A stretch of 64,000 nt of DNA. Source: Triangularia verruculosa. Taxonomy: Eukaryota; Ascomycota; Sordariomycetes; Sordariales; Podosporaceae. Below the pieces are notes generated by a model. That model saw nothing but the letters and a program-made list of their open reading frames with translations, searched no databases and was not told the origin of the DNA. The stretch's first letter is position 1. Every line of letters begins with the position of its first letter. Shown here in pieces: positions 48,693 to 59,527 of this stretch. The stretch is from assembly GCA_033296885.1 (NCBI GenBank), contig MU864005.1, positions 1 through 64,000 of the forward strand. Reading direction: 5' to 3'. The position numbers and the translations under genes are program-made.

Positions 48693-50093
48693 ATGTCTTC
48701 ACCAATTACGATCCCAGGGCCTCCAGGCCTTCCCCTCCTCGGCAACATCTTGGACGTCGACCCCAGCAACACATGGTGGTCCTTGCGCACCCTGGCTGAA
48801 AAGTATGGCGAGATTTTCAAGATCAAAGTTCTAGGTCACGAAATCGTGTTTGTGGCCAGCGCAGCCCTGGCGGAGGAAATCTGCGATGAGACTCGGTTCC
48901 GCAAATTCGTCGGAGGTCCCATTGTCGAGATCCGCTACGCCGTCCACGATTCATTGTTTACAGCTTATGACCACGAGGAGGCTTGGGGCATCGCCCACCG
49001 CATCATCGCCCCTCACCTGAGCCCCGAGTCGGTGGCTGCGCATTTCGACGAGCTCTTATTGTGCACTGACGAACTGATTGCCAAGTGGACCAAAAAGCTC
49101 CAGCCCGATGCCAAGTTCCAGCCGATCAAGGATCTCAATAATCTGAATCTGGAGGCAACGACACTGACGCTGTTCGGGAAGAAGCTGGGGGCGATCGACA
49201 TGAAGGAGGGAGAGGAGCACCCAATGATCCAGGCCATGGAAGACGCCACATCGGAAGCAATGAGACGGCCCAACAGGCCAAAATTGCTCAACTGGCTGCT
49301 GTACAACGGCAAGTGGAAGAAGGCAACGAGAACAATGAGAACATTCGCAGCAGAGCTCATCCAATACCGAACCGAGCACTCGACTGGACGCAAAGATTTG
49401 CTCTGGGCGTTGATGAATGCCGCCGATCCCGAAACCGGCAAGAAGTTGACCGACAGCCAAGTCATCGATGAGATCGTCACCATGCCAATTGGAAGTTCAA
49501 CTGCGCCCTGCTCGGTCACCGCTACCATTCTGTTTCTGTTGCAGAACCCAGGCGTCGTGGCCAAGGCAAGAGAGGAAGTGGACCGCATTGTCGGGAGAGA
49601 CGGCGTGCTCAAACAAGAGCATGTCTCCCAGCTGGAGTACATTCAAGGGATTGTCAGGGAGACGCTGAGACTGAGTTGCGCAGCTCCAGGCTTTAACATT
49701 GAGCCTATCCCTACTAAGAATGGAGACAAGTCGCCCATTCTACTCCAGGGGGGCAAGTACAAGATTACACACAACCAGGCCATGATTATTGTGCTTGCCG
49801 GGGTCAACAGGGACCCTGCCGTGTTTGAGGAGCCAGAGAAGTTCAAGCCAGAAAGGATGATGGGGGACAACTTTGCGAAACTGCCGACTGGTGTGAAGAA
49901 GTGGTTTGGTAACGGGAAGAGATCGTGCATCGGAAAGCACTGGGCCTGGGAATTCCTGGTGGTGGTAACGGCCAAGCTAATCAAGGAGGTTGACTTCCGA
50001 GCGGTGGATGAGCAATACGTGCTGAAACAGGATGGATGGTTCAACATAAGACCGATTGACTTTTACGTGACGGCAAAGCCGAGGGGGGCATAG
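48693..50093 (+). CDS. Soluble CYP505/BM3-like P450 heme domain without reductase
   Basis: One intronless frame of 466 residues. It lacks the N-terminal membrane anchor of normal fungal P450s, starting with a PGPPGLPLLGNI proline hinge. It resembles the heme domain of the self-sufficient fatty-acid hydroxylases P450BM3 and P450foxy (CYP505) in AEKYGEIFKI, the RYAVHDSLFTA segment and EEAWGIAHRI. ExxR is present (ETLR). The heme loop is FGNGKRSCIG with Cys412. The I-helix is unusual: where BM3 has AGHETT, this protein has IGSSTA (266-271), so the acidic residue of the acid-alcohol pair is missing. No FMN/FAD reductase follows the stop, so an external redox partner or a peroxide-type or isomerase-like reaction is needed. 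The substrate is unknown, possibly fatty-acid-like. Confidence 0.88.
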   Translation: MSSPITIPGPPGLPLLGNILDVDPSNTWWSLRTLAEKYGEIFKIKVLGHEIVFVASAALAEEICDETRFRKFVGGPIVEIRYAVHDSLFTAYDHEEAWGIAHRIIAPHLSPESVAAHFDELLLCTDELIAKWTKKLQPDAKFQPIKDLNNLNLEATTLTLFGKKLGAIDMKEGEEHPMIQAMEDATSEAMRRPNRPKLLNWLLYNGKWKKATRTMRTFAAELIQYRTEHSTGRKDLLWALMNAADPETGKKLTDSQVIDEIVTMPIGSSTAPCSVTATILFLLQNPGVVAKAREEVDRIVGRDGVLKQEHVSQLEYIQGIVRETLRLSCAAPGFNIEPIPTKNGDKSPILLQGGKYKITHNQAMIIVLAGVNRDPAVFEEPEKFKPERMMGDNFAKLPTGVKKWFGNGKRSCIGKHWAWEFLVVVTAKLIKEVDFRAVDEQYVLKQDGWFNIRPIDFYVTAKPRGA

Positions 50094-50851
50094 GGCTACC
50101 AGTCGCACACATATGTAATGACCATGTCAGTTAGCTTTTGTTTCGGAGCCTTTCTTCCTCATGAGGCGTCTTCAATTCATATCTGATAATCCACTCTTAC
50201 ATGTGATCACATGTCGGCTGTTACTCAGAGGCTTGCATACCGAAGATGTAGACTATTGCCACAGTAGCTCGAGCCTGCCGCTGGGCGGCTCAGACCTTGA
50301 GGACTCGTGAGACAAAGGGTCCGGTGCTTGAACCGTGGTCTTCCTTTAGCGCAAGGGGCCGTTGATGCCGGTGTGGTTGACCCGCCACGTTGGAACCACA
50401 CTATGCAAGACTAGGAGTGGCGAACCGCATGTTTTCCAGGAAAGCCCACGAGTCTAATGGCACCTGGTCCTGCAACGTTCGGCGGTGTGTGCTGGTGGCT
50501 ACTCGCAGAAGCCGCGCGGCAAGTCGAGAGTCGATAGTTTGTGCTCGCACCTTCGAACAGTGGTGCGCGTCCCGGAAACTAATGAAGACTGGTAATGAAA
50601 TGAACTCAAGCCGTGGGGGTTGGTAGGGACGATTTCTCTATAAAACTCAACCTCGTCCACCATTCAACATCCGTTTCTTTTCTCATCACCCAGCACTCTC
50701 AGACATCACTAGTATCCCCTTACACTAATCTCACCCACACTCGCTTTGAGAAAAGTTTACGAATAAACAAAAGAAAACACCAAATATCCCCTTTTTGTAA
50801 CAGACAACCAAAACCACCACCCAACCGTTAATCACCCACCCAACCGTCAAC
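50094..50851. promoter_or_regulatory. Intergenic region with TATA box of the small secreted gene
   Basis: No reductase domain or other gene is found after the P450. TATAAAA at 50639-50645, followed by a C/T/A-rich leader with CACCCAACC repeats up to 50851, suggests a strong promoter with a leader of roughly 170 bp for the small secreted protein. Confidence 0.45.
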
Positions 50852-51121
50852 ATGAAGTTCATCGTCGCCATGACCACCATCTTCACCGCCGTCTCGGCCG
50901 TCACCATCTCTCTTCCCTCCGGTGTCAGCATCCCCAGCGGAGTTACTCTGCCTTCCGGTGTCACTGTCGTGTCGGCCGCCGCGTCCGCGACCGCCACTGC
51001 GGCTGCTGGCTCCGACTCCAACGCCAAGGCTAAGGTCAAGCGCCAGATCAACATTCCTGGTCTTCAGACCAGCAGCACTGCCGCCGCCGCCGGCACCGCC
51101 AAGGCCAAGTTTAGGGCCTAA
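50852..51121 (+). CDS. Small secreted protein with Kex2 site and PSGV repeats
   Basis: A single 89-residue frame. A signal peptide is evident (MKFIVAMTTIFTAVSA). It is followed by three hexapeptide repeats, LPSGVS, IPSGVT and LPSGVT, then an Ala/Thr/Ser-rich linker. A dibasic KVKR site (about residues 61-64) would be cut by Kex2 to leave a 25-residue C-terminal peptide starting QINIPGLQ. The peptide has no cysteine. The codons are strongly C-ending (GTC, ACC, GCC) and the promoter has a TATA box, so high expression is likely. I recognise no family. It resembles the general plan of Kex2-processed fungal secreted peptides. Confidence 0.65.
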   Translation: MKFIVAMTTIFTAVSAVTISLPSGVSIPSGVTLPSGVTVVSAAASATATAAAGSDSNAKAKVKRQINIPGLQTSSTAAAAGTAKAKFRA

Positions 51122-51821
51122 GTGTTTCAGTCGTCAGGAAGTGAAAGCGAGGTGATCTTTTTGTTTTTGGGCTTTGGGATCATTCGAGGGATGATGGTCT
51201 TTTGGCTTGTTCTGGAATTTCTTTGTCTGCTTTCTATTTTCTAATTTTCAGCATTTGACTTGGACAAGCTCTAGTCGCTCTTTACTGATCTGTCTATGAG
51301 GAGGATACTCGAGGGGGGAAGCCGAGGGAAGGTTTTAGGGAGGCAACGTTTTTCTGTCCGCCTTCTGGTGGGTGTTGTACGATTAGGTAGAAGAGAGGAC
51401 GCTGTGGGATGTTGGGATGGGAGAGGGGAACGCGACAATCGGTGGGCTTCGTTACAGATGTCGGTGATCTCTTAGATCAACAACGTAGTTCCCCGTCATT
51501 AATAGATGAGAAACTATCCCAAAAAACGTACATGGCATGTTAGTGCTCCATCGGTGATAACCCAAAAACAAAGAACTCACTCACCTGCATGATTAATTCT
51601 CCACTAGGGAAAATCGGGTTACTCGATAACCAAACTGACTGAGAAACATCTATGCCCACGGGACGTGAAGTGGGCATCCCTGGAATTATGGCGAAACATG
51701 GCAGAGCACTGAGGGCTTGCCACAGGAAATTAGGTGATATGTACATGGACTCTAGTGTCTGAATCACCGTCCATAGATTAATTACATTCTAAAAGGAAAC
51801 AGGTATAACGAAAAAAAAGAT
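51122..51821. other. Convergent intergenic region, no gene recognised
   Basis: The 700 bp lie between the 3' ends of the secreted-peptide gene and the antiporter gene. A 75-codon minus frame (51540-51767) has no supporting features. Confidence 0.45.
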
Positions 51822-53828
51822 TTATAACGCATATTTTATCGTTGTCGGACGTCCTGTTCCGGGCGTCTCTATTGTTGGTCCCTGCCCAGGAGCAGGTGTT
51901 AGGGGAATCTCGACCTCGGGCGCCTTGTCCACCGAGCTCGAAAAGCTAGAGGTACCAGGCGAATCAGCCGGGTCTTCCTTTTCGTTTCGTTCACGATTCG
52001 GACTCGGCACCCTGCTGATGGTAGGTTGTCTGCTGATGGTAGGGTATCGGCTGAGCGAAACTCGGCTCATTGATCGGCGACCCATCGAAACTCGGCTCAT
52101 TGACCTGCGGCCCATGGAGACAGTGCGGTCGAAGGTAGGGAGCTCAGCATCATCATCGAAAACGGGCCGTGAAAAGCGGTTGTAAGCAATAAAAGTGTGT
52201 TCGTCTCCAACTTCGGCGTTGACGGGGGTCGGAACGCGGATAGACTTGCGTTCGAAGAGCATAGCGTCGTCTTGGATCGGCTGTACGCCGTACCGGTTGT
52301 AAATTGCGTTCAAGGCCGGGATAGAGAGACCGTGAATGACGATGGAAAAGAGGACGAGGAAGTACACGGTGGGAACAAGAGCCCGGAGCAAATCACCCAT
52401 TTCTTCATCGGCATCCTCGAGCTTTGGGTAGAGATGCTTCGTGTGTTCGACGTAAAATGCAGCTCCGATCCCGATGGGGCCAAAGTATCCCATGAACAAG
52501 GCCTCCCGCCAGTTTTTAATGACCTTCGGCATGAATTTGTACACGATGAAAATAGCGGGGATACGGCGGAAGGCAAGGATGAGAAATCCCAGGGCGATCA
52601 AACGGGGAACTGTAATGCCGGTGGTGTCTGGTTGATGAAATTCGCTCCAAGGAATCACGGTGCCGAGGTACATGAAGCCTCCAAAGTTGAGGAGGACATC
52701 GACGGATGAGTTTACCTCATCGTGTCGTTCCAATGTTTCGGCCATGTATTCGCCATCCCAATTCAGGGCGCTGCCAGCGGCGAAGCAAGCCAGCAAATCA
52801 TCTGCCCCAAGCATGCCGCAGGCACCAAGTAGGAAGAGCTAGAATAGATTAGTTCCAGAGACCCAACAAGAAAAAAAGACGAGAAAGCTTACACCGAGGG
52901 CCGTAGGATAGAGCACATAACTCTCAGAGTCCACCCACTTTCGATGTAGAGCGAATTTCAGCCCCTTTCCGGCGAGGAATCCCACCAGTGCTCCGATCGC
53001 CATTGACATGAGGACGAAGTAGAGCCAGGTTTCAAGGAACCATTTTCCAATCGCCTGACCAACACCTCCGCCGTGCCGTACCACTTCCTCTCCGGCACGA
53101 GCTACCAGCGTCGGCGCAGCAGGTGTCTGGGCTCGCATGAGATAGGTGGCCAGTAACAAGAACGGAAAGCCAAAGCCATCGTTGGCACCGGCTTCAGAGG
53201 AAATTATTTCTCTAAGGTCTCTTGCGACAAATTTATCAGAGAACGGACCCTTGGCGACAGCCTGCGACAACACGGGATCGGTGCAGGTAATGCAAGCAGC
53301 CATGACCAAAGTGGCCAAGAGCGTCACTTTGGGGATGGTAGCCATCATGCACAGTGTTGAGCAGAGCCACATGATTGTCATGACGGGAAGCATGAGGATG
53401 AGCATCTCCTTCCAGCGGAGCTTTTGGTATTTGGCTGGAAGTTGGAAGCCAGCAATCACCAGCTGGACGCCGATTACAACACGTGTGATGCCCTTGCATG
53501 ATCTTGTCAGTGACCAGGCGTGTAGAAGATGGCGGGACGAGGGCCAGCACAAACAAGGGTTATTTCAGACACTTGGCCGGGCTCAGCAGAGCCCCATCGT
53601 GACGAGTCGATAAACTTTGCTGCTAATGGACCGAGGATAATGCCAAGGAGCATAGCAGGGACTAGGTCATGTCAGTCGTAAGCTTGCCTGCCTTCCCATT
53701 CACTACTTACGAGCTTCGCCCAGTAGCCATCTGTTTTTGATGAGAACTGAGACGACACCAAAACCCAGGATGAAAGCACCAATGATTGTCAGGACAATAT
53801 TGAGCTCAGTGACGTTGAGGACAGGCAT
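51822..53828 (-). CDS. Na+(K+)/H+ antiporter, plasma-membrane NHA1/SOD2 type
   Basis: Four exons, 53828-53711, 53661-53555, 53492-52893 and 52838-51822, give 613 residues. The protein has about 12 membrane helices and the cation/proton antiporter signatures: TCTDPVLS (Asp147) and the ND pair in GANDGFGFP (Asn179-Asp180), which bind the exchanged cation and protons. It should export Na+ or K+ in exchange for H+ and control salt tolerance and pH. The soluble tail after about residue 470 is short compared with budding-yeast Nha1. It contains tandem SMGRRSMSRV and PTISRQ/PTISRV repeats encoded near 52018-52120, rich in possible phosphosites. Intron 2 uses a GTTTGT donor chosen to keep the frame. 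Confidence 0.9.
52018..52120 (-). repeat. Short in-frame tandem repeats in antiporter tail
   Basis: Two 30-bp copies encode SMGRRSMSRV and, next to them, two copies encode PTISRQ/PTISRV. They keep the reading frame and may vary in copy number between strains. Confidence 0.6.
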
Positions 53829-56800
53829 GATGGGCGAGGCCGGATGCTTGGGCGGCACCGGACCCTTGATTGGGGAAGGCGGTGTGTATGTCGAAGTCGG
53901 GTTGCTTGGCCAGCAAGTTTCTTGTTTGTGGCGTTGATGTTGAGGAGAGAAGAGAGAACAGTAGGGAAGGGGAAGGAGAACCAAGGGATAAAGTAAGAGA
54001 TTATCAAAAGAGGAACCAAGAAGCGAAATAGCGCAAATTGACTAGCAACCGTTAACCTTGATACCATCCCAGACGCAGACCAGCTGTGTCATCATCCCAC
54101 TGGCACTTCACAATTTGCAGGTGCCCAAGGTACGTATGCTCAACAGTTGTTCAAAGGATGTGGAAAGAACCAAGGCAAGAATTAACGGGGAAAGAAAAAT
54201 GAAAAACCACTCCATTACCGGCAGGAAATGGGGAGACAATCGGCGGCATTTTTGTGCGAGCCGCGTGGGCAGACACAGGTGGCCCCAGTATTCTCGCACA
54301 TCCACTTCCCGTTGAAGTAGTCCCTCTTGGATTGGGATCCGAACTGTCGATGCGTAGGCCAAGAGTCTTGGTTCTGGTATATCGCCTTGGGGGTAAAACA
54401 TTGGCCTGCCGCAGGTAAAGTTGGTAGGTGAGAACATAGGTCCCTCAGCATGGGTGTCACACATGTCCCGAGGCATCTGAGAGCGGTGATGGACAAAAAA
54501 GAGACGGCCCCGACGAGGCGAAGAGCGCTCACTTGGTGGGAAAAAGATGTGAGATAAGGAGATGGGGTTTTGTCTGATCAGTCTTGGTATCAAGAAGTCA
54601 TTGGTGTCCATTCGTCTCAAGAAGTCTCGGCCTCTGCTTGGCCGTACTTGGCTTAGCTTGGCTGGATGACATCCAAGATCCGAATGCTTGTGCCGAGTCT
54701 CTTGGCTGTTGTTGATCCTGTTGGCTAGGTGTCGGTCTTTTGGTCTGTCGAATTCAAGAGCCTCTGCTGGTCAAAGAGCGGCGCCAGCATGTGAGTGAGA
54801 CATGGAAGAAGCGGCTGGAAACTGTAGACGATGTGGAGAAGCACTCACGAGACTTTGGCGGGTTGTAGTAGTAGCACTTTGTTTACAGTTGCGTGGGGGG
54901 AACAGGGTGGCCGTCAAGGGGGGCCCCTTTTTGAACTGGACCCACCTTTCTCGGCAAAACAGCGCCGGATCTTCGGTCTTTCCGCAGGGCTGCCAAACAC
55001 TTCTGCCATTTTTCAGTGTCGAATTGTCATGTTTTCGGTCATTATGAGAACTATATTCCGGGATCAATACCATACGCGGCTTTCCTAAGAACTAGATGCC
55101 GATTTCTGTTTCGTCTTGGTCTAACAAGAATTCCCGTTCAGAGGCTCAGGCCCGATGTTATCATGAAGAGAATTTCTTGTCGCTTCTTGGCAGCGTTGGC
55201 AAAGTGGTTCCGAAGCAGAATCAACTCTTGGTTGTTCCATCTTCCAAGATTTCCAAGGCTTGGAGGCCAAGAGCAGCAGCACAGGAGTTTTAGATTCGGT
55301 CCTTCCACTTGTCATACTTTTCGTTATCTCGGGCGATTGATAGGTTGTTCCGGCTGGGCGTGAGGGCCAAACAACGTGATCGTTCCAAATGTTCTTTTTG
55401 TTTTCTAGAGGAAGTTGGGCTTGATACTTGTCGATGATGCGAAGATAAAGTTTCATGTTGTAGGGCTTGGCTGCAAGGCTTGAAAGTTGATTATTTGCGT
55501 GTGGATGCAGGGGTGGCATAGTGCCAAGGTTTATCAAGCATCACAAGAACATTGGCTTCCACATCGAGTTGGAGCTTGGCGATCGAAATCATCACCAGAA
55601 AAGACGCAAGCTTTTGAAGGAATCTCAAAACTGCTTGGCCCGTTAAACGATTGGGCAGTGTAGTTTGGGATTCTTTGTTAATGGCTGTTACTATTTGTCA
55701 GAGATCGATAGGTTGCGTTAGCACAAAAGCTTGTGCTGAGCGAGAGTCACCGGCGAGCGAGACGCCTGGAAATATCATTGGGCACTGTTTCAGTACGGAG
55801 TAGCCTTGAGGCTTCGGTGACCAAACCCTTATCAGTGATATCGTTGCAAGAGGGTAGGTTTAGCCGAAAAAGACTGCTCAAAGTGAATGGCTTAGAGGGA
55901 AGTTGAACATGTATTGGAGTCAGATGGTAGCAGCGGGTCTGAATACCTTATGCATAGCGTGGCCAATACCTACCTCGGTATCTAAGCTTCCCATGGTCTG
56001 TCTAAGACTCTAAGTATTGAGGACACGTATGCTGGCCAGGGAGTGCATATACCTTAGATAAGGAAGGTAGGTAGGCTCATTTTGGGCACGACGGAAAAGC
56101 AAACACAAGAACATTTTAACTATCAGCGATAGAGAGAAGGGTACATAGGTACCTGCCAAGGCGAATGTCTGCTGTGTTATATGATGAAATCTTCTCCTGC
56201 TCAATGCAGTTCAATACAACGACGCCGGAGTATTCATCGTAGCAGATCAAAACTACGTACCTACTTATGTGTCAGAAGTACGATGCACTCTCTGAAGGCG
56301 AATTTGATGGGGGTTTGCCGCTGTGTGATTGTTTTGCTTATGCTCCTTCTTCTGCTATTCCTTCCAACACTAGACCATCTTGTGTTGCTGGTGGGATCAA
56401 ACCCGTATGTACGGAGGACTAGTTCCTCGGGGAGAGCCAGAAGATGACTTGTCTGTCCTAGTTGTCGGTGCTGAAATTCTTGCACCACGCTCGGAGCCTT
56501 ATTTGGAAATCCTAGAGCTCTGATTGACAATAGCGGTGTGCTCGGCAGTGTGGATCTTGACGTTCTCATGGAGCAGTGGAACACGACTGATGAGGAGTTT
56601 CACAATCTCAATATTTCAGCTTCATTAGGTACCCAATCTGATTCTCATGGAAGACTCAGACGAGGATTTTGACACCGCGGTTACCCACCTCCAAGATGAC
56701 AACATTGCGCCCGAAAATAGGAAGAAGAGGAATTTGAGGGGCCTCACAAGCAGGTCTGTTCCTAAATATGTACATACGGTAGCTAGCTGGGCACCTACCT

Positions 56801-57507
56801 AGGTACATAGGTGCATCATAGATTATGGGGGACGCCCTGTGTTCACTCTTTGCTTAGTTATTTTGATTCCTCAATGTTCTACTATTCGCATGTTTCTAGG
56901 GTGTATGCCATCCGCTCGGTCTTGTTGGGCTGCAATCACTTGCCTGTCAAATGACGGTTGAACTGCCGCCGTCGCGATGAGCATAAGAAAGAAAACAACC
57001 ACTTGCCGAGCACCAGCCACCTGTCATGTTGAGTTCTTAGAAATCAAGATCTAAACGTTAGACTGTGTGCGAGGACTTGCGCTGCGACGGCGGGTTGGGG
57101 CGCGGATTGGCCACTGTGGGGCGCAGTAAAAGATGTTCGAACAATGTCCCAGATCCTTCCATTGGTGATTCTGTTTGTGGTGCAAGTAAGGTAATCTGGA
57201 TCACGAAAGGCTAAGAGTTTGTGTTCTTTTGTCCGCTGGAGCTCCCTGGACCGGAAATGGAAAGGGTGGGGAGGGCGGTAGCCTACCTACCTACCTTACC
57301 TCGGGTATCAACAAAGAACTCCTCGAGAGTCATGTTCAGTGTTATAGGTGTATGCTATTTGTTTGTCTGCCCTTTTCTTTATTGTTGGGAGGCAATAAGT
57401 AAATACGTGTCGCCCTATCTTCCTCCGAGAACCTTCTCGGAGGGTCCTATCAGTCCATTATTGGCATCACAGAACTAAGAAGAAACAGACAAATCTGGTA
57501 CATCACA
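53829..57507. other. 3.7-kb sparse region
   Basis: Apart from one possible small secreted gene on the minus strand (54215-54532), I recognise no gene here. The first 230 bp are the antiporter promoter. Repeated ACCTACCTAGGTAC-like motifs occur near 56141-56153, 56791-56814 and 57281-57300. Frames near 54802-55363 and 56181-56584 show no motif or signal peptide. Confidence 0.45.
54215..54532 (-). CDS. Possible cysteine-rich secreted protein
   Basis: An intronless 105-codon minus-strand frame starts with a plausible signal peptide (MSALRLVGAVSFLSITALRC). The frame holds nine cysteines in all, including MCENTGATCVCPRG and a C-terminal CLPISCR. The cysteine density and leader suggest an effector-like secreted protein. 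Support is only compositional: the upstream promoter, start codon and absence of introns are not tested, and overlapping frames are also open. No family is recognised. Confidence 0.4.
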   Translation of the reverse strand: MSALRLVGAVSFLSITALRCLGTCVTPMLRDLCSHLPTLPAAGQCFTPKAIYQNQDSWPTHRQFGSQSKRDYFNGKWMCENTGATCVCPRGSHKNAADCLPISCR

Positions 57508-58713
57508 ATGCAGCCACGCCGTTCGCTGAGACTTGCTTGTCGTCAGAACAAGGAGCTGCCGGACACACGAAACAGCCAGACTAACCGTCCGAAAAATGAG
57601 ACAGCTCAGTCAACCCAGAAGACTAAGAAAAGGCTTGGTGAGCTTGAGACAACGCAAAACCCCCTTGAAGACGAAGGTACCTTCTATCGACAAGCCGGCT
57701 CTAGACTATTAAACCCCAGCTCTGCTGCTCTCCTGCCTAAAATTTGGGGTCGCTTCCCCGAATACCACTTCAACGAACCCGACGACTTCGGCGACCCCCC
57801 CGGAGCATTCGACGCCTTCAAAGACTCCGAAGCGGATATGGAAGGGACCGTCCGCCATGGGACTTACCGTCTGAAAAACCTCGCGCGTAACAAAATTCAT
57901 TTCCGACATCCCTCAGACCGACTGCCAGATGCGGTAGCTGCCTGCTTTAGATCAATACTTGAAACCGCACCCGACATGCCCCACATTGACCGCAACGCAA
58001 TGACCTTAGCCGTCCACGAGTTGGATCAACTGGGGCTCCGGTGTACCGAGGTCCAGCTCACCCTGTTTTTCCTCAAATACGTCTTTCCCCAAGAGGGGGC
58101 CACAGGGTTAGAGCAAGTGATGGCTACACTTATGTATCGACACGTTGTACCCGGCCATACAACAGCGACGTCAGCAGTTACCCAGCTTTCCCAGCCAAAG
58201 CCAGACTTGGTCTATGGTTACTCGGAGAGAACTTTACAACAATATTCGGTCTTCGATATGCTCCTGGAAGGCCCGATCACTTTTGGTGAGGCCTCGCCTG
58301 ACCTCCTATTTCCCTTCTTTTGCATTGAATTCAAGGCCACGGCCACGGGAGGAAACCTCTGGGTTGCTGCAAACCAGTGTGCCGGTGCCTCGGCCACATG
58401 CGTTGGAATCATCGACCAGCTCAACACGGTGCTTGGCGAGGCTGGATGCAGTCACACGGTCTTGAATCTTTGCTATAGCCTCGCCGTCGACAACAATCTC
58501 GGACAACTATACGTATCGTGGAAAGATGGGGGAGACCAGGTCACCTACATTCAGCGAGTGGAATCATTTTTGTTTGCAAACCCGGAGGACTTTACAAGGT
58601 TATGCCGACGGGTGCGGGCAATTCTCGAGTGGGGCCGAGGATCACGGTTGAGCAGCATTTGCCAGGCCCTGGACTCCATCCTGAAAGGTCGTCACAGGAT
58701 GGCCTCCAAGTAA
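57508..58713 (+). CDS. DUF7924-type protein with PD-(D/E)XK-like motif
   Basis: One intronless frame of 401 residues. The N-terminal 60 residues are basic and disordered. The C-terminal half matches the fungus-specific family usually labelled DUF7924, with KPDLVYGY (Asp233), then FPFFCIEFKA (Glu274-x-Lys276) and NLWVAANQCAGASA (Gln290). The D..ExK..Q order is that of the PD-(D/E)XK nuclease fold, and all core residues are present, so metal-dependent nuclease activity is possible but unproven. Copies of this family are often strain-variable and scattered. Here the gene lies in a gene-poor stretch. Confidence 0.75.
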   Translation: MQPRRSLRLACRQNKELPDTRNSQTNRPKNETAQSTQKTKKRLGELETTQNPLEDEGTFYRQAGSRLLNPSSAALLPKIWGRFPEYHFNEPDDFGDPPGAFDAFKDSEADMEGTVRHGTYRLKNLARNKIHFRHPSDRLPDAVAACFRSILETAPDMPHIDRNAMTLAVHELDQLGLRCTEVQLTLFFLKYVFPQEGATGLEQVMATLMYRHVVPGHTTATSAVTQLSQPKPDLVYGYSERTLQQYSVFDMLLEGPITFGEASPDLLFPFFCIEFKATATGGNLWVAANQCAGASATCVGIIDQLNTVLGEAGCSHTVLNLCYSLAVDNNLGQLYVSWKDGGDQVTYIQRVESFLFANPEDFTRLCRRVRAILEWGRGSRLSSICQALDSILKGRHRMASK

Positions 58714-59527
58714 GCCAAGTCTCGCCCGGGCCCAGAGGACACCCAGCTAGGAAGCAAGAGGCGGCGGCTGTGAGTTGGAGATATCACCTAATCCGAATTG
58801 TACTGTACTTGGAAACATTGTTTTGGGCACTCAATATTACAGATTGTTGAATTATTAGTTTTAACCAGAGTGACTAAAAACGGGCTCCTAAGGCTACCTA
58901 GATAGCTGGTCTGGGGTCCGAGGCGTTATCAAGAGGCATCAGGACGTACGATTTTTGGCGCAATTCCGACAACAGGTGTTTCGCGCTCCATGGATTCCAA
59001 GAACACCTCAGCATTCGGGTTTTGGAATTATTGCTCGCATACCCGTTTCCATCAAACAAGCCGGCCAGTAACCACATTATCATCAGAGCCTAGAAGCATA
59101 CATAAACAAGTTTATCTTCCCCATGTATAGGTCTCACTTGGCGCGTTCGAAGGGGAGGATATGAAAAAGAACGAACACACTAGTGCATGTGTTTCTTAGG
59201 CACTGCACCGCTCTATGCAGGCAGTTCTCCTCGACTACCTACCTAGGTGTCTGAGTAGTCAAAGTCCTAACCTGGCTGCTTCGCCCAAATACCCACCAAA
59301 AGAATTCTACCTCCAGTCGGGGCTGGATGACACAATCAACGTGAGGTCAGGTCAGTTTGCAGAATTGGTTTTGCGTTTTCAGATTTCACGGTATTGGTGT
59401 CAAAAGTTCTTGTGGTATTGAATTACGTCAAAGATGCTCATAGCTCTTCTTCCTAGTCACGATTTAGACAATCTGAACGCGCCTGAAGAGCAGCTCTTTT
59501 GTTGGATCAGGAACAGACTGCATCAGG
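58714..59527. other. Convergent intergenic region, no gene recognised
   Basis: The 800 bp lie between the 3' ends of the DUF7924 gene and the second P450 gene. A TACCTACCTAGGT motif occurs at 59236-59248. The short frames have no support. Confidence 0.45.

Noticed and set aside
50094..50851. Possible reductase domain downstream of the BM3-like P450
   Set aside because: No FMN- or FAD-binding motif was found in any frame before the next gene.
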